Positions 25,964-40,570 of a stretch of 64,000 bases of DNA are shown here, one piece after another. Location: NCBI GenBank assembly GCA_008933995.1, contig WARS01000032.1, forward strand, positions 496,001-560,000, read 5' to 3'. How positions within the stretch are numbered: the first letter of the stretch is position 1; each line of letters starts with the position of its first letter. Under the pieces are notes generated by a model. It did no database searches. It had not been told where the DNA came from and saw only the letters and a program-made list of their open reading frames with translations. The translations under genes and the position numbers were made by a program. This DNA comes from Datnioides undecimradiatus. Taxonomy: Eukaryota; Chordata; Actinopteri; Lobotiformes; Datnioididae.

Positions 25964-28484
25964 GGTTATCCTGCTGTGTTTACTTTGGGAGGACTTTCAA
26001 CCCTGCACAGCCATCAAGATCTCTGTATTCTCCCTCTTTGTCGACATCTACCTCAAACATATACTCTCTCTTTTCCCCTGTTTCCATTTATTTGGACAGC
26101 ATTCCTATCAAAGCTGCAACTCTGTGACAAATATCATTCACAAATACTTTCCATCACTTTACAGATAATAACTATAGGCTCACCATTTGCATCACTTTGT
26201 GCGAACGTGGTTGCTGATGTGACCCTCAGCACCGCGAACATCTATCCAGATGAGAGCGCAGGGAGGATTTCTGCGCTGTTGTGTTTATATTTCCTCCCTC
26301 GCAGCACCATGGATACCAGTCAGACAGTGCCAAGGTAGGACCACCTCATAAATTCACAAACCTATAAATATTTGCTCATGTTTTGAGTTCAACACTAGTT
26401 TGCATTTACATATCCAAAGGGGGTTTAGTCATTTATCTGCATGGAAGCTCATGGACTTAATTCCTGGTGGTCTGGGTGTACAAATTGTGTTTTATATAAC
26501 ACCAAGCAGCAAATAAACACGAGCAAAACAATTCTACTTGCCATTTACAGACAGACTTGACACCTGTGACTCTAATGCTGAAAAACAAAACTTTGTGATG
26601 GATGATTCGGGCCTAGAGAAATGGCAGTGGTTGCATTATTTTTATGAAATGGGGAAAAAATGTGATCTTTTGCAAATGAAAGAAAAATAAGGTCTGTGGA
26701 TGTGGCCGTTGTGCAGTGTAGCACATTCCTCCACACTCAATAAACTCAGCTAAATCAATATGTCAAAGAGCAGACAGATAACGGTAAGCTCAGACATAAA
26801 TCTGAACCATCTCTAAAATCTTTTCATGTGGTATTACTCACAGGCCATATTCGCTTAAGTACAGTAAACATTGTGACAGGTACTTTGAGCTGCTGGTTCA
26901 AGAGGACACAGGAAAGTGGATTGTGCTTTGAGCCTTCAGGGGCCAGTAGAAAAGAAAGAAACTCTTAAGTAAAAAAGCTGTCAGGAAGAATAAAGGCTGG
27001 CTTTAATGAAACATAAGCAGAGTGTGGAAGCACACCACTGAGAAAAAGGTGGAAATCAAAATCTGCAAGAATATTCTTTGGTTTGAGATGCAGTTTTTCA
27101 ACCTTTAATGCAGGATAGCTGAGTTTCTCAAACTGAAGCACATTTTTGCAGTTTTTCCTAGTAGAAGCTTGCCTCGCACTAGCTGGTCTTGATTCTTCTC
27201 ATGTTCGTCCCTCCCAATCATGAAAACGCCTGAGAGAAGAGTCAGTTTTAGTTCAGCCAGGGAAAAATGGGGAGTTAAAGCATGGCTATGATTGCCTCAT
27301 ACAAAAGTATGCCTTACTAATATTGATATTATGCAAGAACATGGTTCCTTCCACGACTTGAAGATACAGATTTCTCGTCTTTAAAACACAGGGTAACTGT
27401 CAGTTCATTTTTCCATCACAGAGCAATTTATTGGACTGAATTTAAATAAAAGAATTTCTTAAAAAATAAAACAACAACCCAAAAAAAAAAAAAGATGCTA
27501 AAAATAAACATGATGTTTTGAAAATAAATAAGTCCAGAAGGATGAACGACATACACTTTTTGGGATGTAGCAAGTTGTGAAAACAAGAAATTAAAATAGT
27601 CAGAAATAACCCTCTTTACGCCAAGTTTCACATGTAACTCGTCAGATTCAGATTGCCTTATGATTGTTTTGTGGCATGAAATGGCTTTTTGAGACTCCTC
27701 CCACGCCACTGTCGGAGGACATGGACACAAACAGCATGAAAAATCACATCCTCTCAAATTTTGATTTTGCACTTCACCCTTGCAGCTGTTTTACCACAAA
27801 GACAGAAAGTATTGCATTATGAAATAAATTCTATGCTTCCTTCATTTCCTTTTCCAGCTGTCCATATTAACACATCATCATGTTAAACTACTGGGCCCTT
27901 TCCCTGCTGACAACCCTAACAGGGATTATTCAATGTCATCAACGTAACGTGAATTTGTTCAGAGGTGACCTCACTCCTGACTTCGATGTCTAATTTTAGT
28001 ATAAAAATGATGCAACAGTACATTCTTGCATTGTGAATGGTACACGGTTTATGGTGAGTCAGGTAGTGCAGCCAACAGTCTTCTTCTGCAGTTAATGTCT
28101 TGTAACACAAAGGTCAGCGGGACCACAGCTACTCTGGGTGTGCTTTGTTCAAACAAGCCATCTTCACATGTAAAAGAGTTTTTGTAGCTCTGCTTTAAGA
28201 ATAGTACCTTCACGCTACCTAACAGCTGACAGCATTAATAAATCAGTATGAAAAATTAGTCTGAAGGAGTTGATTATTGCCATTTTCTTTTAGTACATAA
28301 TTAAAACAAAACCACTAGATGACAAAGTCTTTTATACCCTGTTTAAACCAAACTAGTTTCAGTCAAATACAGTAAGAGCTTTCAGTGGAAAACGTGTAGA
28401 TTCAACACTACTGTACTACAAAAACAACCACTTATGAAGAAACACAAAAATTAAAAAAGAAGACATCAGAATGGTTTAACTTCT
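17401..28484. other. Intergenic DNA downstream of gata6
   Basis: No supported gene. A CTG tract at 25,922-25,963, a short (CA)n near 25,156-25,172 and a poly-A stretch near 27,480 are the clear repeats. The segment 20,030-20,400 looks compositionally distinct (balanced base content, few simple repeats, AATTAATTGG and TTAATTAAGG motifs), as conserved non-coding elements often do; this is an impression only. Confidence 0.5.
25922..25963. repeat. (CTG)n tract, one interruption
   Basis: About 14 CTG units with one TTG interruption. It produces a poly-Leu run in one frame and poly-Cys in another. Neither ORF is credible as a gene. Confidence 0.95.
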
Positions 28485-29078
28485 ACTCTATATTGATATC
28501 TTTATTAACAATCATAGCCATGTTTTCAACAATGGAAGATTTATAAATATTTTTTTTTTTTGATTCATAAAAGTTGTCTTGGCACTTGTGGCATGATTCC
28601 AGTTGTGGGAAGGAAACAAAAATCTAAATGTCCTCAAAGAATACAGCGCTTTACGAAGCAGTGGTATCCAATCAACAGCTTTTTCTTCAGAGAGGAAATC
28701 CATTATGTACACGATGGCTTTACTTGAGGAAAATACAATCTGGCGCTGCGCCATGGGATGGGAGAGAGATATTGAGTGCATGGCAGGTCCAGAAACCATC
28801 CAAAAGAGGCCACCTGATTGATCATCTGGCCTGGAGATTCCCTTTTATTTTCTTAAGGCAACAAGATCCCCACGCCAATCTGGAAACCAATCCCAGCTAT
28901 TCCGCGCTCGCTTCAAGCTCGCAGTGTGACTGAAGGTCGCCTCACACTTCTCTCCACCCTGTCCCACTCTTCTTGCATCAGCTGCGAGGAAGGAAACAAA
29001 CTCTGATGCCCCAAAATACTTCCACAGCATTCAGACAGAGGGGCCAGGGATTTGCTGTCATCCCAGAGATTTAGATGT
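28485..29078 (-). other. gata6: Probable gata6 3'UTR
   Basis: Runs from the gata6 stop at 29,081-29,079 to the first good poly(A) signal on the minus strand, AATAAA (plus-strand TTTATT at 28,501-28,506), which would place cleavage about 15-25 nt further on. No splice signals are evident between. Antisense ORFs here (28,603-28,933) are shadows. The 3' end is inferred, not shown. Confidence 0.45.
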
Positions 29079-32382
<3,304 letters not shown>

Positions 32383-32765
32383 CCAGGAGCACTTTCCATA
32401 CACCGTAGGGGTTAATAAAAGTCGTCAGGGAGTAGTCCGCCCTGTAACAAAATGAAAGCAAAAAGAAGATAAGCTTTACGCAGAGTTATGGACAAGCCGA
32501 TCTAAAACGTGTCCCATAAACATCTGAGTAGAAAAATGAAACGCAAATCCACCTCCGATGTAGTCTACAGCTTGTTTTCATCTTCAAAAGACCAACCTAC
32601 ATCTCCACAATGTAAACGAGCAAACTACGAATCTCATTTCACGGTATGTTCACCGTCTCTAACATCTGCAACTCCAACAAAACACATCCAACCCACAGTG
32701 ACTGCCATACTCCCATCAAGCGCTCTTAAGAGGCAGTGGATCTGTCCATGTCAAATCTCTGTCCT

Positions 32766-32767
<2 letters not shown>

Positions 32768-32822
<55 letters not shown>
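32768..32822. repeat. (CA)27 microsatellite in gata6 intron 1
   Basis: An uninterrupted 55-bp CA tract, the longest in the window, 25 bp from the first motif of the adjacent GATA cluster. Confidence 0.97.
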
Positions 32823-32825
<3 letters not shown>

Positions 32826-32847
32826 CACTTACACACATACACACAAC

Positions 32848-32946
32848 AGATAGGAAACAAAACGCAATATGTCTTCACAGCAGAAGAGATAACCGTTTGA
32901 TAAGACCCAAAACAGATAAGGGCCGAGAGGCAGGCTGCAGCGATAA
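32848..32946 (+). promoter_or_regulatory. Cluster of GATA-binding motifs in gata6 intron 1
   Basis: WGATAR matches at 32,848 (AGATAG), 32,887 (AGATAA), 32,899 region (TGATAA) and 32,914 (AGATAA), plus a weaker CGATAA at 32,941, all in the same orientation. WGATAR is expected about once per 512 bp counting both strands in random sequence of even composition. The cluster starts roughly 140 bp into the intron. An autoregulatory enhancer is plausible for a GATA gene, but binding is inferred. Confidence 0.5.
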
Positions 32947-33086
32947 AAAAATATACCCCCGAAATGATGATTTCGGTCCTGCCGCGCTCCCAGCGCCGCC
33001 AGATGTTAAACCCCAGCTGTGCGACGCGAAACAGAAAAGACAGTAAGAGGGAAAGTAGCGACAATAGAGGCTTTCTACCGACGTAC

Positions 33087-33350
33087 CTGCTAGTTGTGTG
33101 CCATAGGTCGCACGCAAGTTCCCAATAGTGAGCCGCTGCTTCTCCTGGAAGTAATGGGAAACGTTAGTGCGGTCTGACGAGGTTTATGAGAGGAGGCGCT
33201 TCTGGTGGCTGCGGCTGCAGGAGGCGGACCAATCATGTGGAGAGCGAGCGGCTGGAAACACGATGGGGGTGCCAGCCTATGAACTCCTCCAATCAATCAC
33301 ACGGAGAAAATGAGAAAGAAGGATAGAGAGAAAGAAAGAGAGAGCGACAG
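33087..33350 (-). other. gata6: gata6 non-coding exon 1 (5'UTR), start approximate
   Basis: The donor AGCAG before GTACGT fixes the 3' border at 33,087. The 5' border is estimated from a TATA-like TTTATAAG on the minus strand at 33,383-33,376. GATA4/5/6 genes have a non-coding first exon, which fits. The 5' part is pyrimidine-rich on the transcribed sense (CTCTCTCTTTCTTTCTC). A 48-codon upstream ORF lies inside. Confidence 0.6.
33090..33236 (-). promoter_or_regulatory. 48-codon upstream ORF within gata6 exon 1
   Basis: A true ATG at 33,236-33,234 opens 48 codons ending in TAG three nucleotides before the exon 1 donor. A further in-frame ATG lies at 33,104. The peptide begins MIGPPPAAAATRSASSHKPR and has no known domain. 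The ORF lies wholly in exon 1, so it is present in any transcript starting upstream of 33,236. Confidence 0.55.
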
Positions 33351-33375
33351 AAAAGCGACTTGATCGTCCCTGAAA

Positions 33376-33383
33376 CTTATAAA
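33376..33383 (-). promoter_or_regulatory. TATA-like box of gata6 (putative)
   Basis: TTTATAAG on the minus strand, about 30 bp before the proposed transcription start. An ATTGG (CCAAT on the plus strand) lies about 17 bp further upstream. No experimental start is known for this window. Confidence 0.3.
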
Positions 33384-33520
33384 GCTCGAGCTCCAATAAT
33401 TCCTAATCAATAATTAATAGCTTCCAGTCTAAAGCCTAACCACACAGTTATTTTCAAGTATTGTCATGCTGCTGTTTTGCGGTTATTACTGACGTTTGTT
33501 AAAAGCCTTCTGCTGATTAC

Positions 33521-34080
33521 GGTGCTGGAATGTAGTTGAATACATTTACTCGAGTACTATACTTTTTGCACCATGTTTTGTACTTTCAGGCCTACTTTAC
33601 TTGAGTTTTACCATTTTATTTTCATGTTACTTCTTTCTAAATTTCAGATTTTATCATTGTTCAATTCACTGCGCTAAATTTATCTGACAGCTCGATTGTA
33701 CACAATAAATCATATAATCTGTTATTAAAATATAAATATACGTATAGGCCTATAATACATCTAACACATTATTATACAACTAAACTCACTGACAGTATTC
33801 CAAATTAGCTACCGTTTCGTCAGCTATAAACGTCAACATATATATATATGCATTACAGCATTAATAATAATCTTATAATATGATAATACAAAATATTACA
33901 ATCACACGGTCTGTTTGTGTGCATAAGAAATACTAATCTTTTGATACTGTGAGTACATTTTGATGAAAACACTTCTACTTAGTTACTTTTACATAAAGAT
34001 TTTTACTTTTACTAGATTATTTTTTCACAGTTTTATCGCTACTTTTACTTTGGGTAAAATATCCGAGCACTTCTTGATGA
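33521..34080 (+). mobile_element. Near-complete non-autonomous hAT-like element upstream of the gata6 promoter
   Basis: The left part reads GGTGCTGGAATGTAGTTGAA then TACATTTACTCGAGTACTAT, and TTTACTTGAGTTTTACCATT. The right part reads GTACATTTTGATGAAAACAC, TACTTTTACTTTGGGTAAAA and GAGCACTTCTTGATGATTG. These match, in order, a common teleost repeat whose ends I remember as CAGTGGTGGAATGTAAC and TACTTCTTCCACCACTG; such CAGTG-type termini suggest hAT ancestry. The termini here are worn. No transposase is encoded. Related fragment: 13,110-13,250. Confidence 0.65.
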
Positions 34081-37000
34081 TTGACTTTAATTTATGAGTG
34101 ACGAAATTTTACAATCAGCGCCAACTTTATGGAGCTACAGTGATATTGATCATCGCGTACAAGCGTCTAATAATATGAGCCAACTAATGCAACATATTTT
34201 TTCAGGGGGTCAAGCTTGTTTATGCGTTTTTTTAAATTGCCACTCCCATTCTGATCTTTACTCAAGCTCTTGATTTAATGTCCCCCACCCTCCCCGTTTT
34301 GTTTATTCACTATATTCACCGCGGTGATCAATAATCCCTCCCTAATTAGTTTATTTAAGGCAGACGCTTTCATTCAGGATTAAATGGCTTCAGCTGTGTG
34401 GAAGCACAAACTCTCAGCACGGCTCTGCCGCGCAGAGGTTCACTTTGAACTGCGATGATTCGCTCAGCCACAATATACATTGGGAGTGAGAGAGGTGATC
34501 AAAAGTAGCGAGGTGTCAATTGAATCATTCACTCATTTACAGGTCTCTTCGTGCGTGTTCACAGAGGTTAACAAACAGTTCTGCCGGTTCATCACACTCA
34601 CGACCATTCAGCAGGTATTTGTGTCTGTTTACATTTTGTCTGGATGGGAGATAACTGGGCTGCGCAGAGATCTGAGGGCTCCACCGTTACTACCACTCAC
34701 TACGACTGCAACTGCACAGCAGGCTGAGCTGGAGACAGACCCGAGTGAACCGTCTGTCTTTCTGGTATTACTGCTACTGTCGGCTCGTCATTATTACAGT
34801 ACACACTGAGCTTCGGGCTGATCTGAGGACTCCGTCATTTACTAATATTATTACTACTACTGCTACTACTACAGGCCTAATAATAATGCCACTTCTATAT
34901 TATGCGCTAAAACAGCTGCTTTCACCGAAGAAATGCCTATTTATCACTAGGTAATATTGCCAATATATGATTAGTATATATTATCAAATTGCTAATATTA
35001 GGCCCAGTACACTACTTCAACGCAGAGGAGGCCTGTAGGCTCCAAAATCAAGCTTTACTATTACTACTTAAATTTGTACTTCTTGTAGTAGTATTACAGT
35101 ACTGGAAGCTACCGAACCGTATTCACGATTTAATATTAGTATATTGTTAATATATATTAATACATTAGCAGATTAGCAATATTTCTATTATCACTGCTTC
35201 TATATTATAATAACAGTTGTTAATACAGTTGCTACCACTATTGTTTTCTATTAGAGATGCTACAACTACCACTGTCAGCCTGCTACTGCCACTTTTTATA
35301 CTCCTAAGACAATCATTATTTCTATATTGTTACTAGTAATACCACTATTATTCAACTACTACAATTACTTTTACTATTATCATTGCATTTCATTTAGCTG
35401 TTATTATAAATGCTGCTTAATAAGCAGCTGAGGTGCTGTTGTTTCCGTTAATATTAATATTGACGTTTTGTTTCTTTTTGGCATATGCGTAACTATGTCC
35501 ATGCATCACTGGGGGGCAATTGTTGGATAAATGAGCACAGAGCATTATGTCTAATACAAATGCATGGAGCTTTGTTACTTGTACAGCTGATGTTGATTGG
35601 TTACTACACTTTAGGCCTACTCCTGAAGCTTTGCAGTATTGCCACTGCTCCAGTGTTGCTGCTACTCTGCGTGTTTCTGTGTGCGTGTTTGATGAGGGAG
35701 TAAATATGAGTCAATTCCAAGTGCCCAGTGAAGTTCCATAACTCTGCTCTTATGCATTCATCTCTGGGGAAACGTCATCATTTTTACGCACGCAGCCACG
35801 CCGTGCTGTCTTGTTAGTCTAATGGCTGCTTTCCTGCCAGCTCTGCAGTTGTAACACACGATGAATCTCGACGCAACATCTGACAGCCGTGGTAGGCTGG
35901 AGATGTGATTGTATCAGAGGGAGTAACCAAACCATGCGCTACTGTCTCCCATCCCCTCGTCTCAGTGAGCAGTTGTCAAAGAGGTGCGAGAATACAAAAT
36001 CCTGTTGTTTTTTTCTTTTCTTCCCTCCCCCCTCCTCCTCCTCCTCCACCACCTCCTCCCCTCTGTCTAACTTCTTAGTCACTGGCCTGCGGAGCCTCGA
36101 GTTTGATGAATGAGGTGTTTTCGCAGTCATGTCAAAGTGTGCTGCTCTGACACACGGAGCCTGTAAGGCGAAGTGGCAGGACGCCGCCCTGTCTCCACAT
36201 TTATCCACAGACGGTCAAACATGAATGTCAGAGACACAGGCCTATAATCTAATTATCTTTATCCGACATTTCACTGAAAAGCGCCCTTAGAAATGTGTAC
36301 ATCATACATTTGTTGCCTTAATAGGCAAATGACCGCTGCTTGATGGTATTTAATTAACGACACCACCACCACCAATAATAATAACAACAATATTATTGTT
36401 GTTAATAATAATAGTAGTAATAATATCATTATTATTAATAATAATATCAATAATAATAATATCAATAATAATAATAATCGAATCGAATTGAAGCATTACA
36501 CTATAATGAATACTGGATTTACCTCTGTCCATTATAAAATGTTGACTATTAATGAATGAATATGACATAAACATTGTAGCATAATTTTTCCAGGTTAAGT
36601 CGTTCAAAAGACAAAAACACACTAACAACAACAACAACAACAACAATAATAATAATAATAATAATTTATTCTAAATTTGAAAGCCTCTGTTTTGTTTATA
36701 TTTTTATAGATTTTCCCCCAGATGTCCGCAGTCTCAGTTCTATCTGAATAATGTTTGTTTCGTTCAGGAGGTGTGCAGGCTGATGGCCGACCCTCTTCAG
36801 GTGTCAGTGCCTTATGTACCGACTTGATAATGATTATCTCTAACACTCCAGCACTTGTTATACTCTGCCTCCTGATTAGCCAATACTGCTGCAATATGCA
36901 TGATGTTATGGAGATAACAAGGAGCGGAAATAACCCGCGGTTTAGAAATTCTGCATTAAAACATGGATTAATATCACATGATCGCCCGTAGTGTTGGTTA

Positions 37001-39299
37001 GTAGCAGTGATGGCGATCTGACACTTTGCTGGTTGTTCGTCAGTGGGACTCAGTCAAAAAGCCACTGAAGTACAATTCTGATTCGCCCTCTCTGCTACAT
37101 TCAGTGTAATGAAAGCACTATGCCCATTTAACACGCCCTGTACACAACAATGTCTCGATTATGATTAATGAGAAACGACTGTAGCTGCATGTAAAACGTG
37201 CAGAAAAGAGCCTCAGTTCATCATTTTAATCACTACTCAGCCGTTGGAGCGCATTTTCTTTTATCTTGTATTGTTTGTACGGCCATACACGTTGTAATCG
37301 GCCCTTAACTATAATTGGAGAGTAATGATGATCTTGGGGAATATTTTAAATTTGGATGGGGTGAGTTAATTTTTGCCACCATCGAAATAAAATCCTTTTT
37401 TTTTTTAGTCGAAAGAATTTTTTTTTTTTAATGTTTACATGAGTTTTATCTACTGATAATACTGCACCAGTAATGGATAAACTTAATAATTGAACCCATA
37501 TATGACACAAGGCAGGAGGCTTTAAATGCTTTAAACGACACAGTGCTTTGATTTTAAACATACACACATATTTTCAGATGAAATGTATTTTTCAGTGACA
37601 ACATGACACCTGATGGCCTTTAATAGACCAAATTATTTTTTTCATCATCAACATAAAAATGTTTTAAATATATAACTAACAGCACGTGTGGTGAAAAAAA
37701 ATATATATATATTTTGAGATCACAGTGAGTAACACAACTTCTTAATACACCAGTGATTGAGTATATTTTACAGATATCAAGTGGTAAGTTATGATTAGGT
37801 GTTATATAAATACTAAAAAATACAATGAAACACTCAATTACAAAATTAAATTTGTATTATCAATGAATAAATAAACACATCCCATTCTTTGAGGTGAAAC
37901 GTGGGTCGGGTTGTATAAGTGGTAGGTCTTTTAAATATTTTGCTTTTTAAATATCAGAATTGAGCTTTCAAATAAATATTTCACAGTCAGTTATTATTTA
38001 TCAAATCAAATGTTTATGTGTAATCACATACTGCTGATGCTACACATCTGGAGCCACTGCTCTGCAACATCACCTGAAGTTGAGGTTTTAACAGAAGAAT
38101 TGACTTTTTGTTTGTTCCGCTCAAACAAAAGGCAAAGATGTAGAGAAAACCTTCAGCAGAAAACATCTGTTTCTTATTTTTCTTGTAAATGTTTAAACCC
38201 ATGCATGATAGACGAGCTCGAATGAATGTAGATCAATTCATTTGTCAACTCTCTGAATTTCTCCTCATGTTAAATTAGCCACAGCACCTGAGAAAGCCAT
38301 TTCTTGTATTTAGTACCTCCCTACTTTGCTCCTGGAGCCTTTTAAATGTAGACCTATTTGCTCTTATTTTAAGGAAGACACAGTTAAGTTTTATATCTGC
38401 AACAGGTCTGTTTTCTCCTTGTCTTTCACTGAATGGCAGCTTGTCCAGAACTGCTGGAGCAAAGGCTGCTGGGAGGCCGTGAGCGTCAGACTCTCCTGTT
38501 TGAAGTGGTAGATGATTAAACGGGCCATGACAGGTGTAAAAGCAACCTTTGTCATTTCGGACATGTACCGTCCTTGCTTCCCCGGCTCGCCCACAACGGA
38601 ACGCCCTGCTCACCTGCCTGCATACACTGAGTGTGTGTTCTTGAGTGAGTGTGTGTGTGTGTGTGTGCGTGTGAGATCAAGTGCTGGATGTGGATTTTCT
38701 GATGGGGATTGATTATAGGCTGCGAACACCGTCACGTTCCCTGCCAGCGTCATGTGATGAATGACAAATACACTCTTGCTCAGGTGTAAGCTTGTTGTCT
38801 GTGTGCTTGCGGTCTGGGCTTTGTGCCACTTGGTGTGAGAAACAAGAACGTGAAATGCTGCAAATGCTGGTGCACGTTCCAGGGGAACAGGCGCAGGACC
38901 GTCTGTGGCTTGATAAAGATGGAGGTGCATTTATCTGTCGTTATGGGTTATTATTTGTGTCTGCAGCAGCTCCAGTTTATCAATGTCACGATGTCCCATC
39001 AGACTGACACAGGCTCCAGGGTTCATTTGACCTAATCTCTTAACTTTGGCTCTAATCACCCAACTGTAGCACATGTTGTTGTATTATGAGCTGTTTCTAT
39101 CATTTGTGCTGCTCTTGTCTTCTTCTCCTGTAAATGGGGCCTTGATATCAACGGGAATATCCAGTTAAACAGAGATTTAAAAAAAAAATTATACACCACT
39201 TGTAAGCGTCAATATTTCACTTCAAGATTTCATATAAGACAAAGAGCTTAGTCTGTTATTCTGTGGAGTTGAAATTTAAACAAAGCAAGCCGAGGCTAA
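34081..39299. other. Upstream flank of gata6, AT-rich with triplet tracts
   Basis: No supported gene. A diverged direct duplication lies at 34,660-34,870 and is followed by TAC/ATT-rich low-complexity DNA to about 35,400. Complex AAT/AAC tracts lie at 36,360-36,480 and 36,625-36,666, and a (GT)n at about 38,649-38,667. Remaining ORFs are short and unsupported. Confidence 0.5.
36360..36666. repeat. Compound triplet repeats (CCA, AAT, AAC)
   Basis: A run of CAC CAC CAC then interrupted AAT/AAC/ATT units to about 36,480, and a second (AAC)n(AAT)n tract at 36,625-36,666. They create poly-Ile/Leu/Asn ORFs that are not genes. Confidence 0.9.
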
Positions 39300-39310
39300 A
39301 CACAGTGTTC

Positions 39311-39475
39311 TTTAATATGGGGGATTAAGTGGATTATCAGAGCAAGGTCTTTCTGCATGTAATTATAATATTAATTTGCACATTTGTCAGGTTGTGCTTC
39401 GTCATATTGGATGAGGGATTAAGCGGATAAGGGGAACAATCTCCTGCCGCATAGAGTTATAAAAATTAGTTTGAA
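39311..39475. promoter_or_regulatory. Diverged tandem pair with GGATTA motifs (candidate element)
   Basis: Two similar segments about 94 bp apart each hold GGGATTAAG followed by a GGATTA or GGATAA, then a TCT..CATG/CATA stretch and an ATTATAA/GTTATAA. GGATTA occurs at 39,322, 39,331 and 39,416. GGATTA is the core for OTX/PITX/Goosecoid homeodomains. It lies about 6 kb upstream of gata6. Confidence 0.3.
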
Positions 39476-39711
39476 GACTTTTCAAGCTTTAATTTTTTTT
39501 GTGAACTCTTCGATCAGCAGCATGTTGTCAGAGAAAGTTTATCACTATTTTTAGATATCCTACGATGTGGTCTTCTGACACAGAGCTTCACAATGCTTTC
39601 ATTTTTAGTTAAAGTGAAGTCTTGAGTTAATTTCTGAAGTGAAACGAAGGCCCCAAGGATTGAAAGACCAAATGATTTGCTTAGCTCAGTGACAACTCAG
39701 GAGTTGACTCA

Positions 39712-39905
39712 TTATCTTTTCATTTAACAAGTAGTCAAGTCATAGCAGGAAAGCCCCCGGTATTTGAGGGACTCCAGGGAGCCGAGATCTTTTTCTGCTT
39801 TTACTTTTGGTCCCACGTCAAAAGAAAGAGCCAGTAGTTAGATAAGACCCCCATTTATCACCTATAAAACCATAAGTGTTTAAAAAGCCATTGAAAAAAA
39901 GATAA
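39712..39905. promoter_or_regulatory. GATA-motif cluster about 6.5 kb upstream of gata6 (candidate enhancer)
   Basis: WGATAR matches at 39,712 (minus), 39,840 (plus), 39,855 (minus) and 39,900 (plus); the last three fall within 66 bp. The sequence around them is free of simple repeats. Function is inferred from motif density only. Confidence 0.3.
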
Positions 39906-40255
39906 GGCAGAGGTGCACAATTCAACACACTTAGCCAGTAATTGCGTTTACAAAGCGATCACAACAGTTGAACCATTTAATGTTTTAAACAGGGAAAGAA
40001 TGACCACAAGCGAGACATACCCAGGCTACAGCTGTATAGAAACGGAAGAAAGTCATTAGTGCTCACTGCAAAACATTTAATAATTTAAGACTGAGTTTAC
40101 TTCACTTCACATTCTTTGATTTTTCAGTGGATCTTAAACAAGAATCCCATCATCATCATCAACATGGGACAGCCACTGAGATCAGTGGTTCCAAACCTGG
40201 GGGTCAGCACTCCTTTAATGGGCCACAAGATAAATCTCAGAGGCCATGCCATAAT

Positions 40256-40570
40256 TTAAAGACACTATTTGACATTTGGGAAATCTTGCCAAGTGTAAGA
40301 TGAGAAGATTGATTATAAGACACTAAAGCTAGTGACAAGTTAGCTTTGCTTATCTTAACTTAGTGTGCAAGGGAAACAGCTGGTTCTGTACTGCTGTCTT
40401 TGAACAACCAGATTCATTAGCGAGCTTGAGAGGTACTGGGAGATGTCCTTACTTGTGAACACAGTCTGGCAACCTGTTTCTGCCTGTTTGTGCAAAGCTA
40501 AGCTATCGGGCTGCTAGTTGTAGCCTCGTGGTTAGCATATATATTATAGGCAAGTAAGTAAAGGAATCCA
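40256..40570. mobile_element. Worn copy of the 4,445-type DNA-transposon-like repeat
   Basis: The left end is TTAAAGACACTATTTGACAT then TTTGGGAAATC, close to the expected left terminus. The middle has GTAAGATGAGAAGATTGATT and AAACAGCTGGTTCTGTACTG. The right part has AAAGCTAAGCTATCGGGCTG and a TGTAGCC. The right terminus is reduced. Non-coding. Confidence 0.6.

Larger units (their letters stand above)
32442..33086 (-). other. gata6: gata6 intron 1
   Basis: Donor AGCAG before GTACGT at 33,086, acceptor TTGTTACAG ending at 32,442. The 645-bp intron contains a (CA)27 tract and a cluster of GATA motifs near its 5' third. Confidence 0.75.

Noticed and set aside
25712-26338. 208-codon plus-strand ORF with a poly-Leu run
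   Set aside because: It starts at GTG and its only ATG is near the end. The Leu run comes from a CTG microsatellite. No domain, splice context or codon signal supports a gene.
392-28484. Possible rbbp8 or other coding exons between cables1 and gata6
   Set aside because: No ORF on either strand resembles RBBP8, and no long exon is present.
28512-28933. ORFs on both strands downstream of gata6
   Set aside because: They fall in the probable gata6 3'UTR and have no coding features.
36271-36894. Poly-Leu/Ile and poly-Asn/Tyr ORFs
   Set aside because: They are translations of AAT/AAC triplet repeats.
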